A stretch of 64,000 nt of DNA from Aeromonas salmonicida subsp. salmonicida (GTDB lineage: Bacteria; Pseudomonadota; Gammaproteobacteria; Enterobacterales; Aeromonadaceae), in the NCBI RefSeq assembly GCF_001643305.1, contig NZ_LSGW01000071.1:1-64000 (forward strand), given 5' to 3'. Under the pieces are notes generated by a model. The model saw only the letters and a program-made list of their open reading frames with translations. It was not told where the DNA came from and searched no databases. Position numbers and translations under genes: made by a program. Of this stretch, positions 45,753 through 56,347 are shown piece by piece. Each line of letters begins with the position of its first letter. Position 1 is the first letter of the stretch.

Positions 45753-46511
45753 TCAGATACGGCCCTGGTAGCGCAGCGGGAAACGGCCCTGACCGTCGGG
45801 TTGACCGAGGAAGGGCAATCCCTGCTTCATCTCTTCCGGCAGCTCAGGGCCAGGTTTGAGAGAGCCCTGGAACAGGTACTGGCGATTGGCCTGCAGTTCC
45901 AGTTTGCCCATCACCTGCACCGCCTCCGAGCTCTGCTTGAGTTCGGCCACCAGACGGGAGTCGATGCAGGTCAGCTTGATCTCGGGATCACCCAGCGGCA
46001 GCTTGCCGGCCGAGGTGTCTGCATCGGCGCCATACCAATAGAGATTGCCGTAAAGGTTGTCACACCAGGGGTTGCCCTGGGCAAACTGATCGACCTTGAG
46101 CTGCAACTGACCCGCCACCGTCAGCGGGAACGGCAGCCGCATGGGCACCCGATCCAGTACCCAGGGTGCGGGCACATTGAGGGTAATGTCGCGACCAAAG
46201 GCGGCGCCGTTCCAGCCGACCACACCCTGGCCATTGAGGCCGCTGCGATCGCCGAAACGCAGAAAGACCTCAGGGGCGAAGCGCAGCAGTGACCAGCCGT
46301 TGAGCTCCCAGCGCAGCTGGGTCAGCGACTCGCTGGCATATTGCAGCCGGGCGACCTGGCCGCTCCAGAGGGTACCGCTCACCCCTTCCAGCTGCACCAG
46401 GTTGGGCGGCAACGGCAGATGGCGCACCACCAGAGTAGCGGGCAGCTTCACCAACAGAAAACCGAGATAGGCCACCAGAAACAGGGCGGCGATCAGTACT
46501 TTTTTCTTCAT
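45753..46511 (-). CDS. exeN: Type II secretion protein N (ExeN)
   Basis: 252 residues from ATG 46511 (MKKKVLIAALFLVAYLGFLLVKLP), with one N-terminal membrane anchor and a periplasmic domain, as GspN. Present only in some type II systems; its exact role is unsettled. Last gene of the exe cluster, separated from exeM by 97 bases that contain a duplicated copy of the exeM 3' end. No good ribosome binding site is seen. Confidence 0.9.
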   Translation of the reverse strand: MKKKVLIAALFLVAYLGFLLVKLPATLVVRHLPLPPNLVQLEGVSGTLWSGQVARLQYASESLTQLRWELNGWSLLRFAPEVFLRFGDRSGLNGQGVVGWNGAAFGRDITLNVPAPWVLDRVPMRLPFPLTVAGQLQLKVDQFAQGNPWCDNLYGNLYWYGADADTSAGKLPLGDPEIKLTCIDSRLVAELKQSSEAVQVMGKLELQANRQYLFQGSLKPGPELPEEMKQGLPFLGQPDGQGRFPLRYQGRI

Positions 46512-46663
46512 AGAAAATGACTCAACTGAAAATGTCTGGCCTTGACCAAGCCCGGAGCCCCACAGGGACGAAATACCTGGCACTCGGCGGCACTCAGCCC
46601 GCTGGATGTCATTGGGGACGACTCAACTGCAAGCGTCTGACCTTGACCAGGCCCGGGGCCAGA
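46512..46663 (-). repeat. Tandem duplication of the exeM 3' end
   Basis: The 40 bases that include the end of exeM (GACTCAACTGCAAGCGTCTGACC onwards from 46620 on the plus strand) recur 101 bases away, between exeM and exeN, as GACTCAACTGAAAATGTCTG from 46519. About 33 of 40 bases match. The outer copy is not translated as part of exeM and ends ten bases before the exeN ATG. Confidence 0.8.
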
Positions 46664-47100
46664 TTCTCACGGGCCACCTCGATGACCTGCACCTGGACAC
46701 CGTGCTGATCGGCAAGGCTCGCCAGCCAGATCAGCAGATCATCGAACGGCACTGTGTCGATCCACACCTGCAGCTCCTGACCCTGGGGTTGCAGACGGGC
46801 AATCTTGATCTTCTGGTTGAAGGCGGTGCGGTTCACCACCCCTTCCAGGGTGCCGCTGGTGTCAAGCTGACGGCCCTGACCGCCCTGCATCGCCAGCACC
46901 TCTTCCCCCTTCTCTTTCAGCCAAGCGAGCGTCTGTTGCTGACTCAGCACCTGCCGCTCGCGCTCGGCGATGCGGTTGGCGATGGGCTGCCAGACGATCC
47001 AGTAGAAGAGCCCGATCAGCAGGCAGCTGCCACCCACTGCCACCAGCCGCTGCTCGCGGGCGCTGATGCTGCGCCACCAGCCTTGTAGTTTGTCCATCAT
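46609..47100 (-). CDS. exeM: Type II secretion protein M (ExeM)
   Basis: 163 residues. One membrane segment (about 18-40) and a ferredoxin-like periplasmic domain, typical of GspM. It binds ExeL and helps anchor the inner-membrane platform. Its ATG overlaps the exeL stop by four bases (ATGA). The C-terminal codons have a duplicate copy downstream. Confidence 0.93.
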   Translation of the reverse strand: MMDKLQGWWRSISAREQRLVAVGGSCLLIGLFYWIVWQPIANRIAERERQVLSQQQTLAWLKEKGEEVLAMQGGQGRQLDTSGTLEGVVNRTAFNQKIKIARLQPQGQELQVWIDTVPFDDLLIWLASLADQHGVQVQVIEVARENLAPGLVKVRRLQLSRPQ

Positions 47101-48281
47101 GATGATTTACCTTTCAGCACCAGTGCCCCTTCAACCTTGCCTTCTGTGCTGCGCACCTCACCCTGCTGCACCTCGAAACGCTTGCCCGCCAGCTCGCGAA
47201 AGCGCTCTATCTCGGTGAAACCGGGTGCCGTCACCTGCAATCTAAGCTCGCCCCGGGCGGCGTCGAAGCGCAGCACCTGCGGCTTGAGACCCGGCACCTC
47301 GGCGAAGGTGGGGGCCAGTTCGGTCAGCAACAAAAGCACACCATCCTGCGGCGTCTGCCCCAGCAACTTGAGGTGCTGCGCCATCTGGCTGCGCACGTTC
47401 ACGATGCGGGTCTCCCCCGGGAAGATACGGGTGTAGACCTGCCGGATCTCTGCCTTGAGAGCCTTGTCCTGCTCCGCCAGCTGATAGAGATGCACACCGC
47501 GCTGGGTCAGCGCCACCAACAGCAGCAAGCCGGCAACCACGGCAACCTTGCGCCACTGCAACCAGTAACGGGAGTATTCGGTTTGCGGCCGGTAGGGGCC
47601 CTGCAACAGGTTGGCCTGACAGTTCAACGCCCCTTTGGCCAGAAGCAGCATGGGCAGTTCCGGATCCGCCGCCTGCCAGTTAGCATTCGGGATCGGCGGT
47701 ACCGGGGTATGGCTGTGGATGGTAACCGGTTCGGCTTCGACCGCCAGCAACATGGCCAGCAGCGGCTCGTCGGCCACTATGCCCTGGCAAGGGCCCTGGC
47801 GCAGCAGCCACTCCTTGCCCAGTTGCAGGGCTGACCAGCCGTCGGCGGCCTGAGGCAGCGCCAGCACGTCCGGCAGCAGTTGCTGGCTCTTGAGGCCCGC
47901 CGCCTCCAGCCAGCCCAGCCAAGTCTGCATCTTCTCCTTGTCGACCGCCATCAGGTCCACATCGTGGCCCTCGTGGCCCAGCACCACCAGATACAGTTCA
48001 TCCACATCGGAGGCGATTTGCTCCTCCAGCAGATAGGGCAAGGCAGCCGCGGCCTGGCGACTGTATTTTCCCGGCAGGCTCACCCGCCGGAAGATAAGGT
48101 CGCTGCCCGGCACCAGGGTCACCACGGGGCGGCCACCGGCACGCTCCCGCAGCTCGCCGAGGGCATGGGCCGAGGCCAGGGTACCGGAGGCAATGATCTC
48201 CTCCTCCTTCGCCGACCACACCAGCCACTCGACCGGTTGCTGCGCATTGGTCCCCAGACGGATGACCAGACTCTCGCTCAC
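47097..48281 (-). CDS. exeL: Type II secretion protein L (ExeL)
   Basis: 394 residues from a GTG at 48281 ([22 protein letters not shown]), preceded by AGGAGAG at the right distance; an in-frame ATG farther up lacks this. Cytoplasmic actin-like domain (about 1-245), one membrane segment (near 260-278) and a periplasmic ferredoxin-like domain. It recruits the ATPase ExeE to the membrane. A 120-base gap with hairpins separates it from exeK. Confidence 0.93.
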   Translation of the reverse strand: MSESLVIRLGTNAQQPVEWLVWSAKEEEIIASGTLASAHALGELRERAGGRPVVTLVPGSDLIFRRVSLPGKYSRQAAAALPYLLEEQIASDVDELYLVVLGHEGHDVDLMAVDKEKMQTWLGWLEAAGLKSQQLLPDVLALPQAADGWSALQLGKEWLLRQGPCQGIVADEPLLAMLLAVEAEPVTIHSHTPVPPIPNANWQAADPELPMLLLAKGALNCQANLLQGPYRPQTEYSRYWLQWRKVAVVAGLLLLVALTQRGVHLYQLAEQDKALKAEIRQVYTRIFPGETRIVNVRSQMAQHLKLLGQTPQDGVLLLLTELAPTFAEVPGLKPQVLRFDAARGELRLQVTAPGFTEIERFRELAGKRFEVQQGEVRSTEGKVEGALVLKGKSS

Positions 48282-48296
48282 AAATATCTCTCCTGC

Positions 48297-48390
48297 CATT
48301 CCCGTCCGCATCCAGAAGATGGGCGGGAGCGCAGCCTTTGGCTGCTGTCCAATACGGATTCAGAGCGGGTTCGGCCATCAGCCGTCACCC
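48297..48390. repeat. Hairpin-rich intergenic element between exeK and exeL
   Basis: Contains an imperfect stem TCCCGTCC-GCATCC-to-GGGCGGGA (48300-48328) and right beside it a perfect GCAGCC-TTT-GGCTGC (48331-48345). Two adjacent hairpins in an intergenic gap are typical of REP/BIME-like repeats. No second copy exists in this window, so the repeat status is a guess. Confidence 0.4.
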
Positions 48391-48401
48391 ACACCTGTTT
48401 G

Positions 48402-49427
48402 TTATTCGGCGCCACCGCTGAGGCGGCGCAGCATCACCAGCTTGTTGTCCTTGCCACGCACGAAGACACTCTCCAGCCTGGCCCGGGTATCACCGACTTC
48501 GGCGATCAATTTGGCTTCGAAATAGCTGCTCTTGACGTCCAGCGCCGTATCCAACCCGATGATTGTGCTCACCTGCACCGGCATCTGATCCGTCATCGCT
48601 TTTTTATCCTTCCACCCCTTCTGGGGGCGGCTGGTCAGCACCCGCTTGGCGTCATCGAGACCAATCTTGTCCTGATAAAGCGCCACCAGCAGCGCGGCCT
48701 GCTCCGGCTTGATGGTGTTGATGTTCACCACCAGCTTGTCGGTCGGCAAGGCGCACACATAGGGCGCCAGCCGGGCATACAGTTTGGCACTCACACCGCG
48801 CACTGCCCTCAGCTCATCCGTGCTGATCATCCACTGGTTCGCGGTCAGATAAGGGGGCGTCAGCCCTTCGTAATAGGCATCTTCGGCACCGTAGCTGGAG
48901 ACCAGCGCCGTATCCTTGTCGGTCCAGTCGCGGATGGCGTCGGTCAGCTGCACCGCCTCGTAATCCTCGACTTCGAGCTGCTTGAGCAGGGCGCGAAATG
49001 CCTTGACCTGATAGGGCTGCTTCTCGAGGTCATCGCCGCTCACCCCGTCTTTCAGGGGCACGCTCAGGCTGTTGAGGTTGAAGCAGGATTGCAGATCCCG
49101 CACCCGACCGGTCAGCTTGCCGTCATCCACCGGGAAGACAGCATCCTGCCTGGCCCAGTTCTGGCCCAGGTTCACCACATTGGGATCGTCTTTGAAATCC
49201 TGAGTCAGCACCTTGCTCACCAGGGCTTCCGCCGACATGGCATACCACCATGCCTGCTTGCCGGCAGTGAGGTTGCCGGTGCGGCGCAGTTCCAGCTGCA
49301 AGCGACCGCTCATGTTGCTGGCAATGATCACCATCACCGACAAGATGAGCAGCACCACCAGCAGGGCCATGCCGCCCTGGCGAGCCGGTCTGGCTGCGTG
49401 CACTCCCCGATTGCCCCTAGTTGCCAT
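48402..49427 (-). CDS. exeK: Type II secretion minor pseudopilin K (ExeK)
   Basis: 341 residues from ATG 49427 ([29 protein letters not shown]). The prepilin cleavage site is [10 protein letters not shown], followed by one hydrophobic helix; residue +5 is Val and not Glu, which is the hallmark of GspK and lets it sit at the pseudopilus tip. The alpha-helical insertion typical of GspK follows. Overlaps exeJ by 11 bases. Confidence 0.93.
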   Translation of the reverse strand: MATRGNRGVHAARPARQGGMALLVVLLILSVMVIIASNMSGRLQLELRRTGNLTAGKQAWWYAMSAEALVSKVLTQDFKDDPNVVNLGQNWARQDAVFPVDDGKLTGRVRDLQSCFNLNSLSVPLKDGVSGDDLEKQPYQVKAFRALLKQLEVEDYEAVQLTDAIRDWTDKDTALVSSYGAEDAYYEGLTPPYLTANQWMISTDELRAVRGVSAKLYARLAPYVCALPTDKLVVNINTIKPEQAALLVALYQDKIGLDDAKRVLTSRPQKGWKDKKAMTDQMPVQVSTIIGLDTALDVKSSYFEAKLIAEVGDTRARLESVFVRGKDNKLVMLRRLSGGAE

Positions 49428-50064
49428 TGTCTGCTCGCTGGCCACCGGCCCCTATCAGGAACTGGCGGCGAATGGTGCCGTAATCCTCCAGATCCAGCTC
49501 CACCGCCAGGCCGTAAGGCAGCACGTTGCGCTGGGTCCACTCCTCCTTCCAGGCACCCTTGTCGTAAAAATAGAGCCGCAGCGCCGTCACCCGATCCAGC
49601 ATGGGCTGAATACGCGGCTCTGTGCCGATCACCGGATCCGGATAGAGGTAGCTCAGCCGCTCCAGCTTGTGATCCTTGAGACGCCAGCCAACCCGCTGTA
49701 AACCGGAGCGTGGCAGCATACCATCCGGATTGAGCCAGCCACCGCGAATGAAGGCCATGCCCCAGTCATCGCTCTGCTGGCCGAAACGGGACGCCGCCAG
49801 CAGCACCTTGTTGTTCTCGCCGTCGATGCGGCCACTGCGGGGTACCATCTGGGTGATGTCCCGCTCCATCAGGGTGAAGGCCAGCTGCAACTCGGAGAGA
49901 CGGGCCTCTTTCTTCTTGGCCACCTCGTCACTGGTGAGCACACCTTGCAGCACCTGATAAGCACCCATGCTGAGGCTGGCGAAGATGGCGATGGCCACCA
50001 GCATCTCAAGCAGAGTAAAACCGCCCTGACCAGATCTCATTTGGGTATCTTTGACCAGGTTCAT
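49417..50064 (-). CDS. exeJ: Type II secretion minor pseudopilin J (ExeJ)
   Basis: 215 residues. Prepilin leader ending [22 protein letters not shown] with Glu at +5. With ExeI and ExeK it forms the tip complex of the pseudopilus. Its start overlaps the exeI stop by four bases (ATGA). Confidence 0.93.
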   Translation of the reverse strand: MNLVKDTQMRSGQGGFTLLEMLVAIAIFASLSMGAYQVLQGVLTSDEVAKKKEARLSELQLAFTLMERDITQMVPRSGRIDGENNKVLLAASRFGQQSDDWGMAFIRGGWLNPDGMLPRSGLQRVGWRLKDHKLERLSYLYPDPVIGTEPRIQPMLDRVTALRLYFYDKGAWKEEWTQRNVLPYGLAVELDLEDYGTIRRQFLIGAGGQRADNGN

Positions 50065-50420
50065 CGGCTGATATAGGTCCGGATCATGGCCACAGGGCTA
50101 TCGGCCTTGGGGGCAGTACGCACTTCCATATCCAGCGCCTTGAGGTTGTTGTCGGCGGTGGCGACGCCGCGATAGCGCCAATACCAGGTCTGCCCAGCCA
50201 TCTTCTCGTCCCCTTCCACCCAGCTATCGCCGGGCCACTTGGCTTCGAGTTTCTGCTGCACCAGCTGGTTTTCCACCACCCAGGTCGCCAGCGTCTTCTC
50301 TTCCAGATAACTGAGTGCAGAGAGGTGTTCGCTGGCGGTTTTCATCACGGCTAGACCCGCGATGGCAAACACCGCCAGTGCGACCATGACCTCGAGCAAT
50401 GTCATGCCACGGGCGTTCAC
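50061..50420 (-). CDS. exeI: Type II secretion minor pseudopilin I (ExeI)
   Basis: 119 residues, very short leader [25 protein letters not shown], with Glu at +5. Tip-complex pseudopilin. Overlaps exeH and exeJ by four bases each. Confidence 0.93.
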   Translation of the reverse strand: MNARGMTLLEVMVALAVFAIAGLAVMKTASEHLSALSYLEEKTLATWVVENQLVQQKLEAKWPGDSWVEGDEKMAGQTWYWRYRGVATADNNLKALDMEVRTAPKADSPVAMIRTYISR

Positions 50421-50980
50421 TCCTCTTCCTCCTCGTCCTGCAGCAGTCGCAAGCGACCGAATTCATCCGCCTTGACAGTCCGCAGGTAACGCACGTCCTC
50501 ATTCTGCTGGGTCAGGGTCAATACGAAAGGGCTGAGCTCGCCACCGGGGAAGATCAGTACCTGGGGCGTACGCTCCTTCTCGTCCCGACCCTGCTCGGTT
50601 TTCTCGTCGGACTCGGTCCGCCAGCTGAACCCTTCGAGCTCGATGGCCAGCGTCATCTCGTCCGGCAGTGTGACCTGCCCCAGGATCTTGTCATCGGTCA
50701 ACGCCTGCCATTTGCGATCCTTGGCCCCGCGCTGCATGAACTGCCAGCCGCTCGCCTCGATACGCAGCCCCACCAGCCGACCATCCATCACCGAATACTC
50801 CTGCGCCTGTTGCAGGGTCGCCATGAAGCGGCGCGCCTGCTTGTCGAGCTCGCGATCGCCTCTGGCCCCCCCCATGCTGAGGGTGACGGCAGTGGCCACC
50901 AGCCCCATCAGCATGGCCACCAGCAATACTTCCAGCAGGGTGAAACCGGCTTGGCGATGACGAGACGAGGAGCCCCTCAC
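50417..50980 (-). CDS. exeH: Type II secretion minor pseudopilin H (ExeH)
   Basis: 187 residues from a GTG at 50980 with GAGG upstream, giving the leader MRGSSSRHRQAG-FTLLEVLLVAMLMGLV. No ATG lies before the hydrophobic helix; alternative GTG (50995) and TTG (51016) starts are open. The C-terminus is very acidic (LLQDEEEEE). It joins the pseudopilus shaft to the tip. Confidence 0.88.
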   Translation of the reverse strand: MRGSSSRHRQAGFTLLEVLLVAMLMGLVATAVTLSMGGARGDRELDKQARRFMATLQQAQEYSVMDGRLVGLRIEASGWQFMQRGAKDRKWQALTDDKILGQVTLPDEMTLAIELEGFSWRTESDEKTEQGRDEKERTPQVLIFPGGELSPFVLTLTQQNEDVRYLRTVKADEFGRLRLLQDEEEEE

Positions 50981-51024
50981 GGCAGCCTCGCCCACAGCAC
51001 CTTGATGGCAGCGCAATCAATCAC

Positions 51025-51456
51025 TTATTGGAAATCCTTCAGATTCCAGTTGCCGATGTCGTCATCGGTACCGGCTTCGCCATCCAGCCCCATGGAGAAG
51101 ATATCGATCTTGCCGAACTGGCCCGGGCTCAGCAGCTGGTAAGGATTGCCCCAGGGATCCTGCGGCAGGCGCTTGATGTAGCCGCCATCACGGTAGCTGC
51201 GCGGCTCGGGGGCAGCGGTCGGCTTGTTGACCAGCGCATCCAGGCCCTGCTCCGTGGTCGGATAACGGTTGTTGTCCAGCTTGTACATGTCGAGGGCATT
51301 TTCCAGCGCCACTATATCGGAGACGGCTTTCTGCTGGTCAGCCTTCTCCTTGTTGCCCATCAGGTTGGGCACCACCAGGCTGGCCAGGATCCCGAGGATC
51401 ACTATGACCACCATGACTTCCAGCAGGGTAAAACCGGATTGACGACGCTTTTGCAT
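51025..51456 (-). CDS. exeG: Type II secretion major pseudopilin G (ExeG)
   Basis: 143 residues. Leader MQKRRQSG-FTLLEVMVVIVILGILASLVVPN, the canonical major pseudopilin. The C-terminal calcium-binding region (DIFSMGLDGEAGTDDDIGNWN) is intact. It polymerises into the piston-like pseudopilus. Confidence 0.96.
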   Translation of the reverse strand: MQKRRQSGFTLLEVMVVIVILGILASLVVPNLMGNKEKADQQKAVSDIVALENALDMYKLDNNRYPTTEQGLDALVNKPTAAPEPRSYRDGGYIKRLPQDPWGNPYQLLSPGQFGKIDIFSMGLDGEAGTDDDIGNWNLKDFQ

Positions 51457-51492
51457 GACTTACTCCCTAACGAAATGAGATGGCGCAGGCCA

Positions 51493-52713
51493 TCAGAGAT
51501 TGACCATATTGTTGAGCTCGAGGATCGGCTGCAGGATCGACATCACGATAAACAGCACAACCCCGGCCATGGAGACCACCAGCAGGGGCTCGAACACGCC
51601 GAGGGCGATATTAACCTGGGTTTCAAATTCCCTGTCCTGGTTGTCCGCCGCCCGCTCCAGCATGTTGTCGAGCTCGCCGCTCTGCTCGCCGGAGGCGATC
51701 ATGTGCAGCATCATGGGCGGAAAAATCCTGGTTTCATCCAGCGCCTTGCGCAGGCTGGTCCCCTCACGTACCCGTTCGGTGGCCTCACCAATGCGCGTCC
51801 GGGCAAAGTCGTTGGAGAGCACTTCGCCGGCGATCTTCATCCCCTCCAGCAAGGGCACGGCACTGGCATTGAGGATGCTCAAGGTGCGGGCGAAGCGGGC
51901 CGTGTTGAGACCACGGCTGACCCGGCCGATGACCGGCAGGCGCAGTATCACCTGATGCCAGTGACGGCGACGCTTCTCGTCGGTCAGCCACCAGCGCCAG
52001 ACAAAGCCCCCCAGGAACAGCAGCAGCAGGAACCAGAGGCCGTAATGCTGCATCAGCTCGCTGGTGCCGATGAGGAAACGGGTCGTCGCAGGCAACTGCT
52101 GGCCCATGTGTTCAAACTGGGCCACCACCTTGGGTACCACGGCAGTGAGCAGGATCGAAATGACCCCGACCGCCACCAGAGTGAGGACTATGGGGTAGAT
52201 CATCGCCTGCAGCAGCTTGGTGCGCATATGCTGGCGCTGCTCCGTGTAGTCGGCGAGCCGGTTCAGCACCTTCTCCAGATGACCGGACTTCTCCCCTGCC
52301 GCCACCATGGAGCGGAACAGCTGATCGAACACGTGGGGGAAGGCCCCCAGCGAATCGGCCAGCGAGTAGCCTTCTACGACCTTGCTGCGCACGGTTGCCA
52401 CCAAGCTGCGCAGGTGGGCCTTTTCGCACTGCTCGGCCACTGCCCGCAGCGCCTCTTCGATAGTCAGGCCTGCACCCACCAGGGTCGCCAACTGGCGAGT
52501 AATGAGGGCCAGCTCGGAAGTGGAGGCACCACGGCGAAACAGCACGAAGCGATTCGCTTCCCGCTTTGCCTTCTCTGTGGTCTCGTTCACCTCGAGCGGG
52601 GTCAGCCCCTGCTCGCGCAGTTGCTGGCGTACCTGACGGGCCGAATCGCCCTCGGTCACCCCCTGCTTCTGGCGCCCCTTGCTGTCGAGGGCTTTGTATT
52701 CAAATGCTGACAA
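51493..52713 (-). CDS. exeF: Type II secretion inner-membrane platform protein F (ExeF)
   Basis: 406 residues, three membrane segments and two cytoplasmic GspF/PilC domains (first about 70-195, second about 270-400). Starts MSAFEYKALDSKGRQKQG, the family start. Works with ExeE, ExeL and ExeM at the inner membrane. 36 bases before exeG. Confidence 0.95.
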   Translation of the reverse strand: MSAFEYKALDSKGRQKQGVTEGDSARQVRQQLREQGLTPLEVNETTEKAKREANRFVLFRRGASTSELALITRQLATLVGAGLTIEEALRAVAEQCEKAHLRSLVATVRSKVVEGYSLADSLGAFPHVFDQLFRSMVAAGEKSGHLEKVLNRLADYTEQRQHMRTKLLQAMIYPIVLTLVAVGVISILLTAVVPKVVAQFEHMGQQLPATTRFLIGTSELMQHYGLWFLLLLFLGGFVWRWWLTDEKRRRHWHQVILRLPVIGRVSRGLNTARFARTLSILNASAVPLLEGMKIAGEVLSNDFARTRIGEATERVREGTSLRKALDETRIFPPMMLHMIASGEQSGELDNMLERAADNQDREFETQVNIALGVFEPLLVVSMAGVVLFIVMSILQPILELNNMVNL

Positions 52714-52784
52714 TACTTTTGCTCCTCTGCCCTAGCACTGTGACGTCTTGCTATCCCGATTCAAATCGCTTGCCTGACCGAACA

Positions 52785-54290
52785 TCAATCTTCCCGGGTC
52801 ACCCGCAGCACTTCTTCAAGGCTGGTCTGCCCCTTGAGCACCTTGTCGATGCCATCCCGGCGGATGCTGGGGGTATGACCGCGGATCAGCCGCTCTATGG
52901 CCAGTTCGCCGCTGGCGCTGTGGATCGCCTCGCGCACCGCCTCGTCGATCACCACCAGCTCGTGAATACCGGTCCGGCCGCGATAGCCGGTGTGGTTGCA
53001 CTGCTCGCAGCCAACCGGGCGCCACACCTGCTGATCTGGCGCCAGCTCCATACCCATGGCCTCCCGCTCCTGCTCAGTGATGGGGCGTGGAGTGCGGCAA
53101 TCCGGACAGAGGGTACGCACCAGCCGCTGGGCCAGTACCGCCAGCAAGGATGAGGAGAGCAGGAAAGGCTCTATCCCCATGTCCCGCATTCGGGTGATGG
53201 CGCCGATGGCAGTGTTGGTGTGCAGGGTCGACATCACCAGGTGACCGGTCAGCGACGCCTGCACCGCTATCTGGGCGGTTTCCAGATCCCGGATTTCCCC
53301 CACCATCACCACGTCCGGATCCTGACGCAAGATGGCGCGCAGGCCGCGGGCGAAGGTCATGTCCACCTTGGTGTTGACCTGGGTCTGACCTACCCCTTCG
53401 AGGTCATATTCGATGGGGTCTTCCACCGTCAGTATGTTGCGGTCCCGCGAGTTGATTTCGGAGAGCGCTGCATACAGGGTGGTGGACTTGCCCGAACCGG
53501 TCGGGCCCGTCACCAATATGATGCCGTGGGGCTTGCGAATGAGTTCGCTGATGATGTTGCGGTTGGCCAGCGTCATGCCAAGCTGCTTGAGCTCGAGGCG
53601 CACGTTGTTCTTGTCGAGCAGACGCAATACCACCCGCTCGCCGTAGCTGGACGGCATGGTCGAAACCCGCACGTCCACCGCCCGGCCACCGATACGCAAT
53701 GAGATGCGGCCATCCTGCGGGACCCGCTTCTCGGCGATGTCCATTCGCGACATGACCTTGATGCGCGACACCAGCAGGGAGGCCAGCTTGCGATGGGGGC
53801 GCAGTATCTCCCGCAGCACGCCATCGATGCGAAAGCGAATGACCAGCACCCGTTCGAAGGTCTCGATATGGATGTCGGACGCCTCCTCTTTTATCGCCTC
53901 GCTCAACATGGCGTTGATGAGGCGAATGATGGGGGCGTCGTCATCGGCGTCCAGCAGATCCTCGCTCTGGGGCAGCTCTTCGGCCAGGGCAAAGAAGTCC
54001 ATCTCGTTGCCGAGATCTTCCATCAGCTGGCGCGCCTCGGAAGAGTCGCGCTGGTAGTGAGCCATCAGCAACTCTTCAAAAGCATCGTTCTCGAGCTGCT
54101 CCACCTCGAAGGCGCAGCCCGCTACCCGCCGGACTTCCAGCAGGGTTTGCGGCGCGCCCCCCTGACGACAGAGCAGCAAGGGAGTCCCCTGGCGTTCGGT
54201 CAGAATGACACCGAAGTTGCGGGCAAAGGCAAACGGCAGCTCGGGCAGGGCTGCTGGCAGATCCGTTCCATCGAGCTGGTACGCCGCCAT
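52785..54290 (-). CDS. exeE: Type II secretion ATPase E (ExeE)
   Basis: 501 residues. Walker [10 protein letters not shown] near residue 260, Asp box and Walker B ([18 protein letters not shown]), His box ([13 protein letters not shown]), and the GspE tetracysteine zinc site (CPDC and CEQC). Cytoplasmic motor of secretion. Its ATG shares one base with the exeD stop (TAATG). Confidence 0.97.
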   Translation of the reverse strand: MAAYQLDGTDLPAALPELPFAFARNFGVILTERQGTPLLLCRQGGAPQTLLEVRRVAGCAFEVEQLENDAFEELLMAHYQRDSSEARQLMEDLGNEMDFFALAEELPQSEDLLDADDDAPIIRLINAMLSEAIKEEASDIHIETFERVLVIRFRIDGVLREILRPHRKLASLLVSRIKVMSRMDIAEKRVPQDGRISLRIGGRAVDVRVSTMPSSYGERVVLRLLDKNNVRLELKQLGMTLANRNIISELIRKPHGIILVTGPTGSGKSTTLYAALSEINSRDRNILTVEDPIEYDLEGVGQTQVNTKVDMTFARGLRAILRQDPDVVMVGEIRDLETAQIAVQASLTGHLVMSTLHTNTAIGAITRMRDMGIEPFLLSSSLLAVLAQRLVRTLCPDCRTPRPITEQEREAMGMELAPDQQVWRPVGCEQCNHTGYRGRTGIHELVVIDEAVREAIHSASGELAIERLIRGHTPSIRRDGIDKVLKGQTSLEEVLRVTRED

Positions 54291-56326
54291 TACTTGTTAC
54301 CCTGTACGAACGGCTGTGCTCCATCGGCCGTCGCCTGCTGGCGGGCCTTCATCAGCTCGATCTGCTTCTGTACCTCGGGCGACTGGGCCACATCCTGACC
54401 ATATTCGGGCAGCACCTGACGTTTCGGTGAGGTGAGATAGCTCTCCTGAGCGGCAGCGTCCAGCTGCTCGGCCCGGAACATGGTGTACTTGTTGCTGGAT
54501 ATCCCCGAGTAGACGTGGGCATCGCGCAATATGGTGGGGCGGATAAAGACCATCAGGTTGCGCTTGGAGGTGGTGTTGTTGGTAGAGCGGAACAGGTAGC
54601 CCAGCACAGGAATGTCGCCCAGCAAAGGCACCTTGGAAACCTTCTCCTGAGTCTGCTCATCCATCAGACCGCCCAGCACCACGGTTTCGCCGCTTTTGAC
54701 CAGCACGGCGTTCTTGATGGTGCGAGTATCGAAGGTGGGGCCCAGATCGGCAGTACCGGTCGCCTGTTTCTGCGCCACGCTGGAGACCTCCTGCTCGATA
54801 TTGAGCAGCACTGAGTCCCCTTCGTTTATCTGCGGCGTCACCGTCAACTTGGTGCCCACCGTCTTGCGCTCTATGGTGTTGAACACCTGATCGCTGGTGG
54901 TGGAACTCTGGGAACCACTCTGCACCGGCACTTCCTGACCCACGTTGAAGGAGGCTTCCTTGTTGTCCATGGTGACGATACTCGGGGTGGAGAGAATATC
55001 GCTCTTGGTGCTGGTGGAGAGCGCCGTTACCAGCGCAGCCCAGTTGCCATGGTAGAAACCGGCGGCCATGCCGTTAAAGCCCTTCGCCAGATCGGCAAGA
55101 CCCGTGGTGGTGCCATTCTCGTTGTAATCCTTGGCGGCAATGGCCACCGAGCCAATAGGCAGGTTGGTATCGGTAAACTGGGTACCGCCACCGTTGGTAT
55201 TGGCCCACTGAACCCCCAGGTTGAGACCGTCGCCGTCGGCGATTTCGACGATGATCGCCTCCACCAGCACCTGAGCACGGCGGATATCCAGCTTGGCAAC
55301 CACCTGCTCCAGCTCGGCCATCACATCCGGCTGGGCCGTGATGACCAGCGCATTGGTGGTCTCATCAGCCGAGATGGCCAGCTTGCCACCACCTATGCTG
55401 GCATTGCCGCCACCGGCCGTGGTGCCGCCCCCCTTCTTGTCCGCTTCTATGCTGGTGCTGACGCCCTTGAGCACCTCCACCATGTCCTTGGCCTTGCCAT
55501 ATTTGAGATAGAAGACCCGGGTATTGCCCTGGCTCTGCAGGTCGCGGTCGAGCTGGCGCACCATCTGTATGATGCGAGCCCGCGCCTTGGGTTCACCACT
55601 GACCACCACGGAATTGGTGCGCTCATCGGCCACTACCTTGGGCGCCAGCAGCAGGGAAGTGTTGCCGCCCTGGGTGTTGCCATCCTTGTTGAGGTTGGTC
55701 ACCAGTCGTACCATCTCGCCGGCGGAGGCATATCTCAACTTGATGATGTCCACTTCCTGATCGCCCGCCTTGTCGACCCGGCGCACCACTTCCACCAGAC
55801 GGTTGACCACGGCGGCACGGCCCGTGATAAGCAGCACGTTGGAGGGATCGTAATGCACCACGTTGCCGCCACCGGCGTTGTCGTTGAGCTGACGCAGCAA
55901 GGGGGCCAGTTCACGTACCGAGACATTGCGCACCGGCACCACCCGGGTCACCATCTCGTCGCCAATGCCCGGGTTGGTCTCATCCACCACAGGGATGGCC
56001 GAGGTCTTGGCATCCTTGGAGCGCACAACCTTGAGCACGCCGTTATCCATGGGCACAACGGCAAAGCCATAGACGTCGAGCACGCTCAGGAAGAACTGGT
56101 AATACTGCTCTTCGTTGAGCAAGTCGTAGCTGCGGACGTTGATCTTGCCGCGTACCGAAGGCTCTATGATGATGGTCTTGCTCAGGTTCTTGCCGACCGT
56201 GTTGATGAACTCTTCGATGTCGGCATTCTTGAAGCTGGCAGAATACTCGGTGGCCCAGGCAGAGCCTGCCATCATCAGCGCCGCCGCGACCGTGGCAAGA
56301 CGCCAGCTCTTCCCTTTATTTATCAT
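54290..56326 (-). CDS. exeD: Type II secretion secretin D (ExeD)
   Basis: 678 residues. Signal peptide of about 25 residues (ending [13 protein letters not shown]). N0 domain ([20 protein letters not shown]), N1-N3 repeats with Gly/Asn-rich loops ([14 protein letters not shown]), and the secretin channel with VGLGLMD-like [31 protein letters not shown]. Forms the outer-membrane pore. The exeAB genes, needed for its assembly in Aeromonas, are not in this window. Confidence 0.97.
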   Translation of the reverse strand: MINKGKSWRLATVAAALMMAGSAWATEYSASFKNADIEEFINTVGKNLSKTIIIEPSVRGKINVRSYDLLNEEQYYQFFLSVLDVYGFAVVPMDNGVLKVVRSKDAKTSAIPVVDETNPGIGDEMVTRVVPVRNVSVRELAPLLRQLNDNAGGGNVVHYDPSNVLLITGRAAVVNRLVEVVRRVDKAGDQEVDIIKLRYASAGEMVRLVTNLNKDGNTQGGNTSLLLAPKVVADERTNSVVVSGEPKARARIIQMVRQLDRDLQSQGNTRVFYLKYGKAKDMVEVLKGVSTSIEADKKGGGTTAGGGNASIGGGKLAISADETTNALVITAQPDVMAELEQVVAKLDIRRAQVLVEAIIVEIADGDGLNLGVQWANTNGGGTQFTDTNLPIGSVAIAAKDYNENGTTTGLADLAKGFNGMAAGFYHGNWAALVTALSTSTKSDILSTPSIVTMDNKEASFNVGQEVPVQSGSQSSTTSDQVFNTIERKTVGTKLTVTPQINEGDSVLLNIEQEVSSVAQKQATGTADLGPTFDTRTIKNAVLVKSGETVVLGGLMDEQTQEKVSKVPLLGDIPVLGYLFRSTNNTTSKRNLMVFIRPTILRDAHVYSGISSNKYTMFRAEQLDAAAQESYLTSPKRQVLPEYGQDVAQSPEVQKQIELMKARQQATADGAQPFVQGNK

Positions 56327-56347
56327 TCTTGGTGCTACTCCAAATCA

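Noticed and set aside
47880-49679. 599-codon plus-strand frame across exeL and exeK
   Set aside because: Antisense to two conserved secretion genes and crosses their gap; the translation is unlike a folded protein.
51028-52710. 560-codon plus-strand frame opposite exeG and exeF
   Set aside because: Mirror of the exeF/exeG coding strand; His/Gln-rich without motifs.
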